This document shows, one piece after another, positions 35,714 to 44,910 of a stretch of 64,000 bases of DNA. Under the pieces are notes generated by a model, which saw only the letters and a list, made by a program, of their open reading frames with translations, was not told the origin of the DNA and searched no databases. Position numbers and translations under genes: made by a program. The stretch is taken from positions 74,225 through 138,224 of the forward strand of contig JBCCIS010000006.1 in assembly GCA_039028155.1 (NCBI GenBank). Direction: 5' to 3'. This stretch comes from Pseudomonadota bacterium (GTDB taxonomy: Bacteria; Pseudomonadota; Alphaproteobacteria; SP197). How positions within the stretch are numbered: the stretch's first letter is position 1; each line of letters opens with the position of its first letter.

Positions 35714-36829
35714 GTGACGACACTGAATTTTCGGCCAGTCGAGCTGCCGTTGGATGCCTATCGCAGCGACGACTTCGCTGCGCTGGAAAACGAAAGGCTG
35801 TTCTCGAAGTCGTGGATTCACGTGGCAAGCGGCCATGAATTGCCTGAGGCCGGCGACTGCCACCCGATCACGCTGGCCGGTCTGCCGCTGGTTCTGGTGC
35901 GTCAGCGCTCAGGCGATATCGCGGCGTTCCACAACGTCTGCCGTCATCGCGGCGCGCGCCTGGTGCGCGAAGCCTGCAACGCCAAGGCGGTGATGACCTG
36001 CCCCTATCACGGCTGGGCCTATGGCCTGGATGGCGAGTTGCGCTCGACACCTTACTGGGACCCCCAGGACGGCACGGGGCCTGAGGACTTCGAGAAGGCC
36101 GCCTTTGGCCTCAATCCGGTACGCTCGGCGGTCTGGTGCGATCAGGTCTTTGTGTGCCTCGATGACGATGGCCCCAACTTCGAGCAACACATCGCGCCCT
36201 TGGCGCGGCGCTGGTCCCATGCGGATCTGTCACTGCTTCGGTTTGGCGGCTCGCTGTCTTATGACCTCGAGGTCAACTGGAAACTCATCATCGAGAATTA
36301 TCTCGACACCTATCACCTGCCGTTCATTCATACCCAGCTCGGCCCGCTTGAAGCGGCGCAGAACTTCGTCGATTTCGATGAGGTCGGACGCGTCTTCGGC
36401 ATTCACTATCTCTCCGGCGCCGCCGATAAGAACAAGGGCGATACCGGGTTCCATACGTTTCCCGGTTTTGAAGGTGACCAGCTCAAGAACCAGGATATCT
36501 CGATGCTGTTCCCCAACACGCTGCTGGAGTTCATGCCCGAACACATCATGTTCTTCCGGGTTGAACCGGTTTCGCCGACGCGCACGCGGGAGCTTTTGAG
36601 TTTCTACTATCTGGGCGACGATGCCGATGATCCGGATCTCGAGGAAGGCCGCCGCATGACCCATCAGGCATGGGACACAATCAATCGTCAGGACTTCGAC
36701 GTGCTCGCCGATCTGCAGGCGACGATGCACTCGCCGGCGGCACGCGGCTTGCCTCCGCCGGCACCGGGCTGGGAGATTTCGCAGGCGCGGTTCCGGCGTC
36801 GCGTTGCCGAGGAGCTTGACCTTGTCTGA
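35714..36829 (+). CDS. Rieske [2Fe-2S] ring-hydroxylating oxygenase alpha subunit (terminal oxygenase)
   Basis: 371 aa from GTG at 35714, which has AGAGG eight bases upstream; an ATG at 35639 would add 25 residues with a poorer site. The Rieske cluster is in CRHRGARLV (C-x-H) and CPYHGWAYG (C-x2-H). The mononuclear iron site is in ENYLDTYHLPFIH, with a C-terminal Asp/Glu ligand. The sequence resembles those of the carnitine/glycine-betaine-type and stachydrine demethylases as well as aromatic dioxygenases. No ferredoxin or reductase gene is adjacent. It starts the plus-strand catabolic cluster. Confidence 0.88.
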   Translation: MTTLNFRPVELPLDAYRSDDFAALENERLFSKSWIHVASGHELPEAGDCHPITLAGLPLVLVRQRSGDIAAFHNVCRHRGARLVREACNAKAVMTCPYHGWAYGLDGELRSTPYWDPQDGTGPEDFEKAAFGLNPVRSAVWCDQVFVCLDDDGPNFEQHIAPLARRWSHADLSLLRFGGSLSYDLEVNWKLIIENYLDTYHLPFIHTQLGPLEAAQNFVDFDEVGRVFGIHYLSGAADKNKGDTGFHTFPGFEGDQLKNQDISMLFPNTLLEFMPEHIMFFRVEPVSPTRTRELLSFYYLGDDADDPDLEEGRRMTHQAWDTINRQDFDVLADLQATMHSPAARGLPPPAPGWEISQARFRRRVAEELDLV

Positions 36830-37757
36830 CCCGTCATTGCCCTTCGACCGTGTTTGCGTCACCGGCGGAAGCGGCCTGCTGGGACGTTTCGTCGTGCGCG
36901 AACTCGCGCGCGATGCCGAGGTCCTGGTCATGGATATCGCTCCGCCGGTCGACGAGGGGTTCGCGTTCGCGAACGTTGATGTGCTCGACATCGATGCGGT
37001 CACCGCCGCACTCAAGGGCCAGCAGGCCGTGGTCCATTTGGCGGCGCTTGACGACGGTGTCGCCGATAACGAAGAGGACTACATCAAGGTCAACATTCAG
37101 GGGACCTGGAACGTGCTGCAGGCCGCCGAAGAATTGGGCCTGGAGCGTGCGGTGATTTGTTCCAGCACCGCCGCGGTCGGCTTGTCGTCAGATAACCCGC
37201 CGGCCTACCTGCCCGTCGATGTCGCACATCCCGCCGTGCCGACCGGGGCCTATGGTCTGAGCAAACGCACGATCGAATTGCTGGCCCAGGGCATCGTGAA
37301 GCGCGGTAAGTTGGAGGTGGTGTGCCTGCGCCCCTGTCTGGTGGCTCAAGCCGACATCGTCTACAGCATGGCCGGGATCGTTGCCGAGACCGATGGTCTG
37401 GAACCGCCGCCTCCGGCGACGGGCGCAGCCTGGCGGGAGTTGCGCGAAGGCGTATCGCCGACCCGCGCGTTTGTCTCGCCCAGCGATGTCGCGCGCGCCT
37501 TCCGCGCCGCGCTCGCCGCGCCCGGACTTCGTTATGGCGTCTACTTCGTTACGTCCAGCGACACCTGCACGCGCCTGCCGACGGTCGAGGCGGTTGAACG
37601 CGGCTGCGGTGTCGTGCCTGACCTCAAACATGCGGCGACCTACGCCAACGACCCGCGCGCCAGCGCCTATGACATAGCCTCGACGCGCGAGGCGTTGGGA
37701 TGGGAACCCAACGATACCTGGGAAGACTATCTCGCCCAGGTCATCCAGGCGGGGTGA
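36822..37757 (+). CDS. NAD-dependent epimerase/dehydratase (extended SDR)
   Basis: 311 aa from TTG at 36822, which overlaps the Rieske stop by 8 nt and has GAGGAG upstream. Nucleotide motif VCVTGGSGLLGRFV (TGxxGxxG), Asp in MDIAPP binding the adenosine ribose, and the catalytic SxnYxxxK-like segment SSTAAVGL...TGAYGLSKRTIELL with YGLSK. The fold is like UDP-glucose 4-epimerase or 3-beta-HSD relatives, but the substrate is not identified. Co-transcribed with the oxygenase and downstream amidohydrolase. Confidence 0.88.
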   Translation: MSDPSLPFDRVCVTGGSGLLGRFVVRELARDAEVLVMDIAPPVDEGFAFANVDVLDIDAVTAALKGQQAVVHLAALDDGVADNEEDYIKVNIQGTWNVLQAAEELGLERAVICSSTAAVGLSSDNPPAYLPVDVAHPAVPTGAYGLSKRTIELLAQGIVKRGKLEVVCLRPCLVAQADIVYSMAGIVAETDGLEPPPPATGAAWRELREGVSPTRAFVSPSDVARAFRAALAAPGLRYGVYFVTSSDTCTRLPTVEAVERGCGVVPDLKHAATYANDPRASAYDIASTREALGWEPNDTWEDYLAQVIQAG

Positions 37758-37761
37758 GCGG

Positions 37762-39273
37762 ATGAGTCTCGAACGTCCTCTCGTCCTGCGCGGCGGCCGG
37801 CTTCTGGATATCGACGGCCATGACGCGCCGTTGCGCGATGTGCTGATCGGCGTGGACGGCCGTATTGCCGCGATCGGCGACCCCGGTATGGCCGTGCCCG
37901 AGGATGCCGAAGAACATCGCGCTGACGGCACGATGATGATGCCCGGCATGATAAACGCCCACACCCACGGCCACGGCAGCTTTGGCAAAGGCCGGGGTGA
38001 TCAGTGGTCGCTGGAACTGTTGTTGAACGCGGGCCCGTGGATCAGTGGCGGGCGCAACGATGAGGACCGCTATCTGGCGACGCTGTTGAACGCCGCAGAT
38101 ATGATCCGGCGCGGCGCGACGGGGGTCTATGACCTCACCTGGGAGCAGCCCCGGCCGACGGTCGACGGCATGCATGCGGTGGCGCGCGCCTATGACGACA
38201 TTGGCATGCGCGCCTTGATCACGCCGATGATGGCGGACCTGTCGTTCTACGACATCGTTCCCGGTTTGCGCGACAGCCTGCCGGACGGCCTGCGCCAGGA
38301 GGTCGACAAACTCGCGCTCGATCCGTTCCAGGCCGCTCTTGATGCCTGCCGTGATCTCCTGAAGTCCTGGCCGTTCGATACCGACCGCCTGCGCTTCGGT
38401 ATCGCGCCGACCATTCCCATGCACTGCACGGACGAGTTCTTGGTCGCCTGCAAGAACCTGTCCGACGAGTTCGCGTGTCCGGTGCACACGCATATGGCCG
38501 AGTCGAAACTGCAGGCGCTTGCCGGGCGCGAACACTATGGCAAGACGCTGCTCGCCCACTTCGATGGCCTCGGCCTGGTGACCGAACGTTTCACCGCCGG
38601 GCACGGTGTCTGGCTTGACGGCGATGACATGAAACGCATGGCCGATCGCGGTGCGTCGGTCGCCCACAACCCCGGCAGCAATTTGCGTTTGGGTTCCGGC
38701 ATTGCCGCGGTACGCGAGATGCTGGATGCCGGCGTCAATGTCGGCGTCGGCACCGACGGGTCGAACTCGTCGGATAACCAGAACATGTTCGAGGCGACGC
38801 GTCTGGCAGCCTATGTGTCGCGCGCCATGACCCACGATCTCCGGCAGTGGGTGTCGTCGGCCGAGGCGCTGACCATGGCGACCGCCGGCAGCGCGCGGAC
38901 CATCGGCATGCAGGACGATACGGGACGGCTGGAGACGGGCTATGCCGCCGACATCGTGTTCCTGGATCTCTCCGACATCACCTACGTGCCGCTGAACGAT
39001 CCGGTCAATCAGATCGTCTATGCCGATGACGGCGCCGCCGTGCAGTCTGTTTTGATCGGCGGCAAGTTCGTCTATCAGAACCGCCAGTTCACGACGATCG
39101 ATGAAGACAAGCTGAAACGCGGCGTAGAAAGCGCCATGGAACGGCTTAACGCGGTAACGGCTGAACGCAAGGAACTGGTCCAGGCGCTGGAACCGTTGGT
39201 CGCCGATCACTGCATCTGCTTTTCAAGCCGGCCCTATCATGTGCATCGCATGGTGCCGCCGACATCGTGTTGA
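37762..39273 (+). CDS. Amidohydrolase-superfamily deaminase (guanine deaminase/SsnA-like)
   Basis: 503 aa. HxH metal motif His67/His69 in MINAHTHGHGSF; second His in VHTHMAESK; His in TAGHGVWLDGDD; catalytic Asp in GVGTDGSNSSDNQNM. Beta-sandwich closure LETGYAADIVFLDL. The family deaminates or hydrolyses cyclic amidines and purine-like rings. It lies 4 nt after the epimerase in the cluster leading to a hydantoinase, so the substrate is probably an N-heterocycle. Confidence 0.88.
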   Translation: MSLERPLVLRGGRLLDIDGHDAPLRDVLIGVDGRIAAIGDPGMAVPEDAEEHRADGTMMMPGMINAHTHGHGSFGKGRGDQWSLELLLNAGPWISGGRNDEDRYLATLLNAADMIRRGATGVYDLTWEQPRPTVDGMHAVARAYDDIGMRALITPMMADLSFYDIVPGLRDSLPDGLRQEVDKLALDPFQAALDACRDLLKSWPFDTDRLRFGIAPTIPMHCTDEFLVACKNLSDEFACPVHTHMAESKLQALAGREHYGKTLLAHFDGLGLVTERFTAGHGVWLDGDDMKRMADRGASVAHNPGSNLRLGSGIAAVREMLDAGVNVGVGTDGSNSSDNQNMFEATRLAAYVSRAMTHDLRQWVSSAEALTMATAGSARTIGMQDDTGRLETGYAADIVFLDLSDITYVPLNDPVNQIVYADDGAAVQSVLIGGKFVYQNRQFTTIDEDKLKRGVESAMERLNAVTAERKELVQALEPLVADHCICFSSRPYHVHRMVPPTSC

Positions 39274-39337
39274 TGTGCCGTTGATGCCGAAGCGGGCGAA
39301 GACCTGCTAGGCTATTGTTCGATTGGAGGAGAGAACC

Positions 39338-40678
39338 ATGAGGTTCGACTTGGTCATTGCTGGCGATCTCGTGTTGCCCGATGGCGTTAAGGAAAACGGC
39401 TGGGTCGCCGTGACGGGCGGCAAGATTGCCGCGATCGGCGAAGGCGACATGCCTGATGCCGGCGAACACGTCACCGCCGATGGCCTCGTCTTTCCCGGCA
39501 TTGTCGACGGCCAGACCCATGCCGGATCGATCGCCGGTTTCCCCGGCCTGGAGGATCTCACCCGCAGTGCGGCGGCGGGTGGCGTCACGACCATCGTCGA
39601 CATGCCGTTCGATTCGCCTGATCCCGTAACGACGGGCGCGCTGCTGGCCGAAAAGGCGGCGACCGCGGACAAGGTCGCCTATTGTGATGTTGCGATCTAT
39701 GGCGGCGTGAAGCCGGATGTCGACACCGACGAAATTGCGCGCCAGACCGATGCCGGCGCCTGTGCGTTCAAGATGTCGACCTATCATGCCAGTGCGCGCT
39801 TCCCGCGCATTCCCCATCACCAGATGGAGCGTGCGTTCGCCGCCATCGCCGAGACCGGGTTGACCGTTGCCGTGCACAACGAAGATCAGGAGATCGTTGA
39901 CGACGCGATCGCGCGGTTCCAGGAGGCCGGCCAGAAGGGCGCGAACCAACACCATCCGTCGCGACCACCGCTGTCGGAGCTGCTGGCCAACAGCATCATC
40001 CTGGAAATCGGCGTGGCGACTGGCGCGCGCGCGCACATCGTGCATTCCTCGCTGGCGCGCGGTTTCGACATGGCCCGCAGCTATCGCGACCAGGGCTGTC
40101 ACGCGACGGCCGAGACCTGCCTGCACTACCTGATCTTCGACGAAGACGATGTCATCGAGATGGGCGCGCGCGGCAAGGTGAACCCGCCAATCAGGCCCGA
40201 TCAGAAAGAGCTGATCTGGCAGCATATCCTGGACGGCGAGGTTGCTTTCGTGTCCTCGGACCATTGCTCGTGGCCGCTTGAGCGAAAGCCGGACGACGAC
40301 ATCTTTCAGGCCGCGCCCGGCGCGCCCGGTATCGAATGCCTGTTTCCGGTCATGGCCGATGAAGCAATCATCCGCCGCGGTCATGATGTGGGCGTGGTCG
40401 CCGACATGCTGTGCGAGGCGCCGGCCCGTCACTTCGGTCTCTACCCGCAGAAAGGTGCGATCAGGGTCGGCAGCGATGCCGATTTCGCCATCCTGCGCCG
40501 CGAGCGACACACGGTGGATGAGACGAAACTGCATTGTGAGCTCGCGCCCTGGACGATCTATCATGGCCGAGAACTCGATTTCCGAGTCGGTGATGTCTGG
40601 CTGCGCGGCACCAAGGTCTTTGATGGCGAGACCATGACGGCGCCCGCGGGCACAGGCCGTTTTGTCAGACCGTCGTGA
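39338..40678 (+). CDS. Hydantoinase/dihydropyrimidinase-type cyclic amidohydrolase with QxH metal motif
   Basis: 446 aa from ATG at 39338 (GGAGGAGAG upstream). It resembles D-hydantoinases, allantoinases and dihydropyrimidinases. The usual HxH is Gln59-Thr-His61 (DGQTHAG). Other residues fit the family: Lys145 (FKMS, likely carbamylated), His180 (VHNE), His236 (VHSS), Asp308 (SSDHC). The Gln variant could alter one metal ligand. It is followed by hydantoin racemase and a carbamoylase-like enzyme, so ring opening of a hydantoin-like compound is the likely step. Confidence 0.85.
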   Translation: MRFDLVIAGDLVLPDGVKENGWVAVTGGKIAAIGEGDMPDAGEHVTADGLVFPGIVDGQTHAGSIAGFPGLEDLTRSAAAGGVTTIVDMPFDSPDPVTTGALLAEKAATADKVAYCDVAIYGGVKPDVDTDEIARQTDAGACAFKMSTYHASARFPRIPHHQMERAFAAIAETGLTVAVHNEDQEIVDDAIARFQEAGQKGANQHHPSRPPLSELLANSIILEIGVATGARAHIVHSSLARGFDMARSYRDQGCHATAETCLHYLIFDEDDVIEMGARGKVNPPIRPDQKELIWQHILDGEVAFVSSDHCSWPLERKPDDDIFQAAPGAPGIECLFPVMADEAIIRRGHDVGVVADMLCEAPARHFGLYPQKGAIRVGSDADFAILRRERHTVDETKLHCELAPWTIYHGRELDFRVGDVWLRGTKVFDGETMTAPAGTGRFVRPS

Positions 40679-40685
40679 GGGTCCC

Positions 40686-41348
40686 ATGAGCGAACGTATT
40701 CTGGTCATCAACCCCAACAGCAGCGAGGATGTCACCCAGCGCATGTCAGCGGCGCTGGACGGGCTGCGCTTCGAGGACGGTCCGGTTGTCGACTGCATGA
40801 CCCTGGCCGAAGGACCGCCGGGGATCGAGACCGACCGGCATATCGCCGAGGTCACCGGACCGATCACCGCGACCGTCGAGCGCGAGCAGAACCAGACGTC
40901 GGCTTTCGTCATCGCCTGCTTTTCCGATCCCGGCATCCATGCCGCGCGCGAAGCGAGCCGGGTGCCGGTCTTCGGCATCGGCGAGAGTGGCTATGCGACC
41001 GCGCTGACGCGCGGCGACCGCTTTGGCGTCATTTCGATCCTGTCGCGGTCGGTGGCGCGTCACCGCCGGCAGATCGCGTCTCTCGGTCTGCTCGATCGGT
41101 TGGGTGGCGATATCGCGATCGAGCTTGGCGTGACGGAACTGCATCAGGGCGACAAGGTGCGCGGGCGCATGACCGAGGTGGGGACCGAACTGCGCGACGG
41201 CCATGGATGCGATGTTCTGGTCATGGGCTGTGCCGGTATGGCGCAGTACCGTGCGGGTTTGGAGACGGACCTGGGGATCCCGGTCATTGATCCGACACAG
41301 GCCGCGACAACATTGGCAATTGGCGCCGTGCAGGCGGCACGGCAGTAA
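40686..41348 (+). CDS. Asp/Glu/hydantoin racemase family protein
   Basis: 220 aa. N-terminal ILVINPNSSEDVTQRM is typical of HyuA-type hydantoin racemases; the two catalytic Cys regions are AFVIACFSDPGI (Cys about 79) and DVLVMGCAGMAQY (Cys about 182). It racemises 5-substituted hydantoins so that both enantiomers feed the hydantoinase. It follows the hydantoinase with a 7-nt gap. Confidence 0.9.
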   Translation: MSERILVINPNSSEDVTQRMSAALDGLRFEDGPVVDCMTLAEGPPGIETDRHIAEVTGPITATVEREQNQTSAFVIACFSDPGIHAAREASRVPVFGIGESGYATALTRGDRFGVISILSRSVARHRRQIASLGLLDRLGGDIAIELGVTELHQGDKVRGRMTEVGTELRDGHGCDVLVMGCAGMAQYRAGLETDLGIPVIDPTQAATTLAIGAVQAARQ

Positions 41349-41360
41349 GGAGACGATTGT

Positions 41361-42296
41361 ATGGCTTCACGGGTTCTGACGGTTGGCGGCGCACAGCTTG
41401 GACCGATCCAACGAGCGGAGACCAAAGCTTCCGCCGTGGCCAGGCTGGTCGACCTGATGCGCCAGGCGGCGGGACGCGGCTGCGACCTCGTGGTCTACCC
41501 CGAGCTTGCGCTGACGACCTTTTTCCCGCGCTGGCTGATCGAGGACAAGGCGGAGCTCGACGCCTGCTTCGAGGCCACCATGCCGAACGCCGATGTCCAG
41601 CCGCTGTTCGACACGGCCAAGGAGCTCGGCATCGGTTTTCATCTGGGCTATGCGGAGATTGCCGGCGAGCATCGCTTCAACACTGCGATCCTGGTCGACA
41701 AGAAAGGTGAGATCGTCGCCAAGTACCGCAAGATCCATCTGCCCGGCCACGCCGAATTCGAGGCGGACCGCGACTTCCAGCATCTGGAGAAGCGCTATTT
41801 CGAGGTCGGCGATCTCGGCTTTCCGGTGTGGGAGGTCATGGGCGGCAAGATCGGCATGCTGATCTGCAACGATCGGCGCTGGCCCGAAGCCTTCCGCACG
41901 CTGGGCCTGCAGGGCGTTGAGCTGGTGATGATCGGCTACAACACGCCGACGCTGAACGGTCAGACCTTCGAGCCGCCACATCTGCGCGCCTATCACAACA
42001 CGCTTTCCATGCTGGCGGGCGCCTATCAGAACGCCACCTGGGTCGCCTGCATCGCCAAGGCAGGCCGCGAGGACGGCTTTGACCTGATGGGCGGCAGCGC
42101 CATCGTCTCGCCCAATGGCGAGATCGCCGCCCAGGCCGTGACGCTGGAAGATGAACTGATCGTCGCCGACTGTGATCTCGACGCCGGCAACTACCTGAAG
42201 AGCAGCGTCTTCAATTTCGCCGCCCATCGCCGGCCGGAACACTACGGCCTGATTGTCGAGGCAACGGGCGTGGTGCCGCCCAGAGGTGCGCCCTGA
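41361..42296 (+). CDS. N-carbamoyl-D-amino acid hydrolase-like nitrilase
   Basis: 311 aa. Nitrilase superfamily triad: Glu in YPELALTTFF, Lys in YRKIHLPGH, Cys in LICNDRRWPE. The long loop with NTPTLNGQ and HLRAYHNTLSM, and length near 305, match D-carbamoylases. These hydrolyse N-carbamoyl-D-amino acids to D-amino acid, CO2 and ammonia. It completes a hydantoinase-racemase-carbamoylase pathway. Its stop overlaps the next gene. Confidence 0.88.
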   Translation: MASRVLTVGGAQLGPIQRAETKASAVARLVDLMRQAAGRGCDLVVYPELALTTFFPRWLIEDKAELDACFEATMPNADVQPLFDTAKELGIGFHLGYAEIAGEHRFNTAILVDKKGEIVAKYRKIHLPGHAEFEADRDFQHLEKRYFEVGDLGFPVWEVMGGKIGMLICNDRRWPEAFRTLGLQGVELVMIGYNTPTLNGQTFEPPHLRAYHNTLSMLAGAYQNATWVACIAKAGREDGFDLMGGSAIVSPNGEIAAQAVTLEDELIVADCDLDAGNYLKSSVFNFAAHRRPEHYGLIVEATGVVPPRGAP

Positions 42297-43132
42297 TTCG
42301 CCGGATCACCCGTTCTATCCTCGTCTGTCTGGCGCTTGCCGCGCCGGACTGCGCCGAGGCTGACGAGGATGGCCGGGTCGCGGCGACGCGGCTCGCGGAG
42401 ACCAATGGCTGGCAATACCATCGCGTACAGGCCGGCGACTTTCTGCTGACCGCCTACAGCCGGATAACCGACCCCACCGACCAGACGCTCGCGGTCTATA
42501 TCGGCGGTGATGGCGCTGCATGGCCTTCACCGACCCAGCCGCCCACCGACCCGACACCGCGTGTGCCGCGCACGTTCGAACTTGCGGTGCGCGATCCTTC
42601 GCCCAACACCGTCTACATCGCGCGTCCCTGCCAGTTCCTTGATGCCGAGTCACTGGCTGCCTGTTCGTCGGACTACTGGTTCATGGCGCGCTACGCGCCG
42701 GAGGTGGTGGCGTCGATCGATCTGATGGTCGACTACTTTGTCAGGACGACCCGAAGCCAGCAGGTCCGCCTGTTTGGTTTTTCCGGTGGTGGCGTGATTG
42801 CCACACTCGTCGCCGCCAACCGGGATGACGTCACGGGGATTGTGACGGTCGCAGCGAACCTGGACCATGAGACGTGGACGGCGATCCACGGACTTTCGCG
42901 ACTTAGGAACTCATTGAACGCTACCAGTGTCGCCGCCGATCTCGCGTTGGTGCCCCAGGTCCATTTTGTTGGCGCCGACGATACGAACGTGCCGGTCGTT
43001 GTTGCCGAGGCCTACCTCGCGCGCATGCCCGATGACGCACTGACGGAGATCGTCGTGGTCGACGGCATGGCGCACAACTGCTGCTGGGTCGACATCTGGC
43101 CCGATCTGCTAGCGCAGCACGCCCTGGACTGA
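42293..43132 (+). CDS. Secreted alpha/beta hydrolase with non-ATG start
   Basis: 279 aa if CTG at 42293 is used; it overlaps the carbamoylase TGA, with AGAGG 6 nt upstream. The usual ATG/GTG search would start it at 42563 and lose the first 90 residues. The extra part gives a signal peptide (RRITRSILVCLALAAP...CAEA) and a continuous hydrolase N-terminus (LAVYIGGDGAAWPSPTQ). The nucleophile is Ser in FGFSGGGVIATLVAANRDD; the His is in VDGMAHNCCWVDIW. It is periplasmic, possibly an esterase. No domain function beyond the fold is recognised. Confidence 0.72.
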   Translation: MIRRITRSILVCLALAAPDCAEADEDGRVAATRLAETNGWQYHRVQAGDFLLTAYSRITDPTDQTLAVYIGGDGAAWPSPTQPPTDPTPRVPRTFELAVRDPSPNTVYIARPCQFLDAESLAACSSDYWFMARYAPEVVASIDLMVDYFVRTTRSQQVRLFGFSGGGVIATLVAANRDDVTGIVTVAANLDHETWTAIHGLSRLRNSLNATSVAADLALVPQVHFVGADDTNVPVVVAEAYLARMPDDALTEIVVVDGMAHNCCWVDIWPDLLAQHALD

Positions 43133-43239
43133 GGCCATAGTCGGCATGGTGACTGGGGTCACCGAAACGTGTGGTTTGCTGAGCCATCTCAACTTGTTAG
43201 TCTAACTGACTTCTTCTCAAAAACAGGGGGACCCCGCCC

Positions 43240-44361
43240 ATGGACACCAAGAAGTTTTTGCGCGACCTCACCGACGGCAAGCTGAGCCGGCGCGACATCA
43301 TGACTGCGATGTCGGCGGTCGGCCTGGCCTCGGTTTCCATGCCGATGCTGCGCCGCCCGGCCGCGGCGGAAGGGGATCTGACCGTCTTCACCTGGAGCGG
43401 CTATGAGCTGCCGGAGTTTTTCGAGGCCTACACGGCGAAGTATGGCAGCGACCCCGCGTTCAGCTTCTACGCCGACAACGACGAAGCCTTCCAGAAGGTG
43501 AATGCCGGTTTTCGCCCGGACCTCGTCTGTCCCTCCAACCCGCTGGTCAAAAAGTTCCACGATGCCGGCATCATCAAGCCGATCGACACCTCGCGCCTGT
43601 CGAACTGGCCGGACATGCTGGAGGGTTTGAAAACCGTCGACGGCACCGTGTTCGGCGATCAGACGTGGTACGTGCCGTGGGACTGGGGCACGTCGTCTGT
43701 CGTCTACCGGCCCGACCTGGTGGATCCCGAGTACATCGAGAACAACACCTGGAAGATCCTGTGGGACGAGCGCTACGCCGGGCGCCTCGCGACCAACGAT
43801 CAGATGGATTCGATCGTCATCCCGGCAGCACTGGTGCTCGGCATCGAAAACCCGTTTGCCATGACCGACGAGGAGATCGCGCAAGTGAAAGAGTTCCTGG
43901 TCGAGCAGCGTCCGTTGCTGCGCTACTACTGGCAAAGCGAAACCGATGTCGCCCAAGCCATGGCGACGGGCGAGGTGGTCGCCGCCTATGGCTGGAACTC
44001 GACCGCCGCCGCGCTTTCAAACCACGGCGTGCCGACCGGCTATATGGTGCCGGTTGAGGGTATCCTGACTTGGACCGACGGTTACTGTCTGGTCGAAGGC
44101 AGCGCGGGCGACGAACAGAAGGCCTATGACTTCATGGACGCGGTGATTTCGGTCGAGGCCGGCGTCGCGCTCTTGAACACCTATGGCTTCGGCGCCGCCA
44201 ACCGCAAGTCCTTCGAACTGGTCGATCAGGAGATGCTGAAAGGCATCGGGATCGCCAATCCTGAGGAGGCGCTTGCGACCGGCGTCTACTTCGAAACCAT
44301 CGAATCGCCGTGGCGTGAGAAGTACCTCAACATGGTCGACGAACTGCGCGCCGGCGCTTAG
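43240..44361 (+). CDS. PotD/PotF-like polyamine-type extracellular solute-binding protein
   Basis: 373 aa. Signal sequence resembles a Tat/Sec peptide: KLSRRDIMTAMSAVGLASVSMPML then RRPAAAEGDL. The mature protein starts with LTVFTWSGYELPEFF, as in PotD-type proteins, and has DWGTSSVVYRPDLV, LATNDQMDSIV and YGWNSTAA segments. It binds a polyamine or related cation in the periplasm. The matching permeases and ATPase are not in the window. It lies 107 nt after the hydrolase and may belong to the catabolic cluster. Confidence 0.88.
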   Translation: MDTKKFLRDLTDGKLSRRDIMTAMSAVGLASVSMPMLRRPAAAEGDLTVFTWSGYELPEFFEAYTAKYGSDPAFSFYADNDEAFQKVNAGFRPDLVCPSNPLVKKFHDAGIIKPIDTSRLSNWPDMLEGLKTVDGTVFGDQTWYVPWDWGTSSVVYRPDLVDPEYIENNTWKILWDERYAGRLATNDQMDSIVIPAALVLGIENPFAMTDEEIAQVKEFLVEQRPLLRYYWQSETDVAQAMATGEVVAAYGWNSTAAALSNHGVPTGYMVPVEGILTWTDGYCLVEGSAGDEQKAYDFMDAVISVEAGVALLNTYGFGAANRKSFELVDQEMLKGIGIANPEEALATGVYFETIESPWREKYLNMVDELRAGA

Positions 44362-44367
44362 GCGCGT

Positions 44368-44530
44368 GTCCCTCTCCCCTAGAGGGAGAGGGCCGGGGTG
44401 AGGGGTCCGCGCGTCAGCGCGCGATGAAGCATGGCAGAGTTTTCCGAGCCGGTCCCCCTCACCCAACGCCGGCTAAGGCGCTGACGCGCCAAGCCTGCGT
44501 ATCCCTCTCCCTCCAGGGGAGAGGAGACCA
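44368..44530. repeat. Intergenic inverted-repeat element (about 160 nt)
   Basis: The left part (TCCCTCTCCC-CTAGAGGGAGAGG...GGGGTGAGGGG) and the right part (CCCCTCACCC...CCCTCTCCCTCCAGGGGAGAGG) are imperfect inverted copies, with an inner GCGCTGACGCGC/GCGCGTCAGCGC pair. This is a familiar type of GC-rich palindromic repeat dispersed in alphaproteobacterial genomes. It sits between convergent genes, so it may also act as a terminator. Confidence 0.6.
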
Positions 44531-44534
44531 TGTG

Positions 44535-44828
44535 TTACGGCAGCGCGCTTACAAGCTTGCGGTACGCGTCCTCGTTGAACGCCTTCAGCGTTAGTGTTCG
44601 GGTGCGTCCTTGCGCGCCACCGGCAAGCGCCAGCAGGGCGATGGTCTCGTCATCCGGCGCTTCGACGATGATGACCATGTCGTAAGGGCCCATCGTCATG
44701 TAGTAGCCGAGGATCTCGCCGCCGTGCTCCCGACACGCCGCCTTGAAGCTATCAAGACGGTCCGGTGAATCCTTGATTTCCCGAAAACCCGCCTCCGTCC
44801 AGTTGGCGAGCAGGATGTATGTTGCCAT
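44535..44828 (-). CDS. GYD-domain protein
   Basis: 97 aa from ATG at 44828; an upstream ATG at 44852 is less well supported. GYD signatures are ATYILLANWTEAGFREIKD, EILGYYMTMGPYDMVII and LTLKAFNEDAYRKLV. Family proteins are dimeric alpha/beta barrels of unknown function, sometimes with catalytic roles inferred from YCII/ABM-like folds. It is next to a second small alpha/beta protein. Confidence 0.85.
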   Translation of the reverse strand: MATYILLANWTEAGFREIKDSPDRLDSFKAACREHGGEILGYYMTMGPYDMVIIVEAPDDETIALLALAGGAQGRTRTLTLKAFNEDAYRKLVSALP

Positions 44829-44910
44829 GACCCCACCTCCTTGGTCGGGCACAAGGCTATCAATGATCTGAGAAGGAGTCTTCGCGCTGGGCCTCGCAGT
44901 TGCGCCGCGC

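Noticed and set aside
39146-40978. Minus-strand frame of 610 codons opposite the hydantoinase
   Set aside because: Antisense shadow across three plus-strand genes, no domain.
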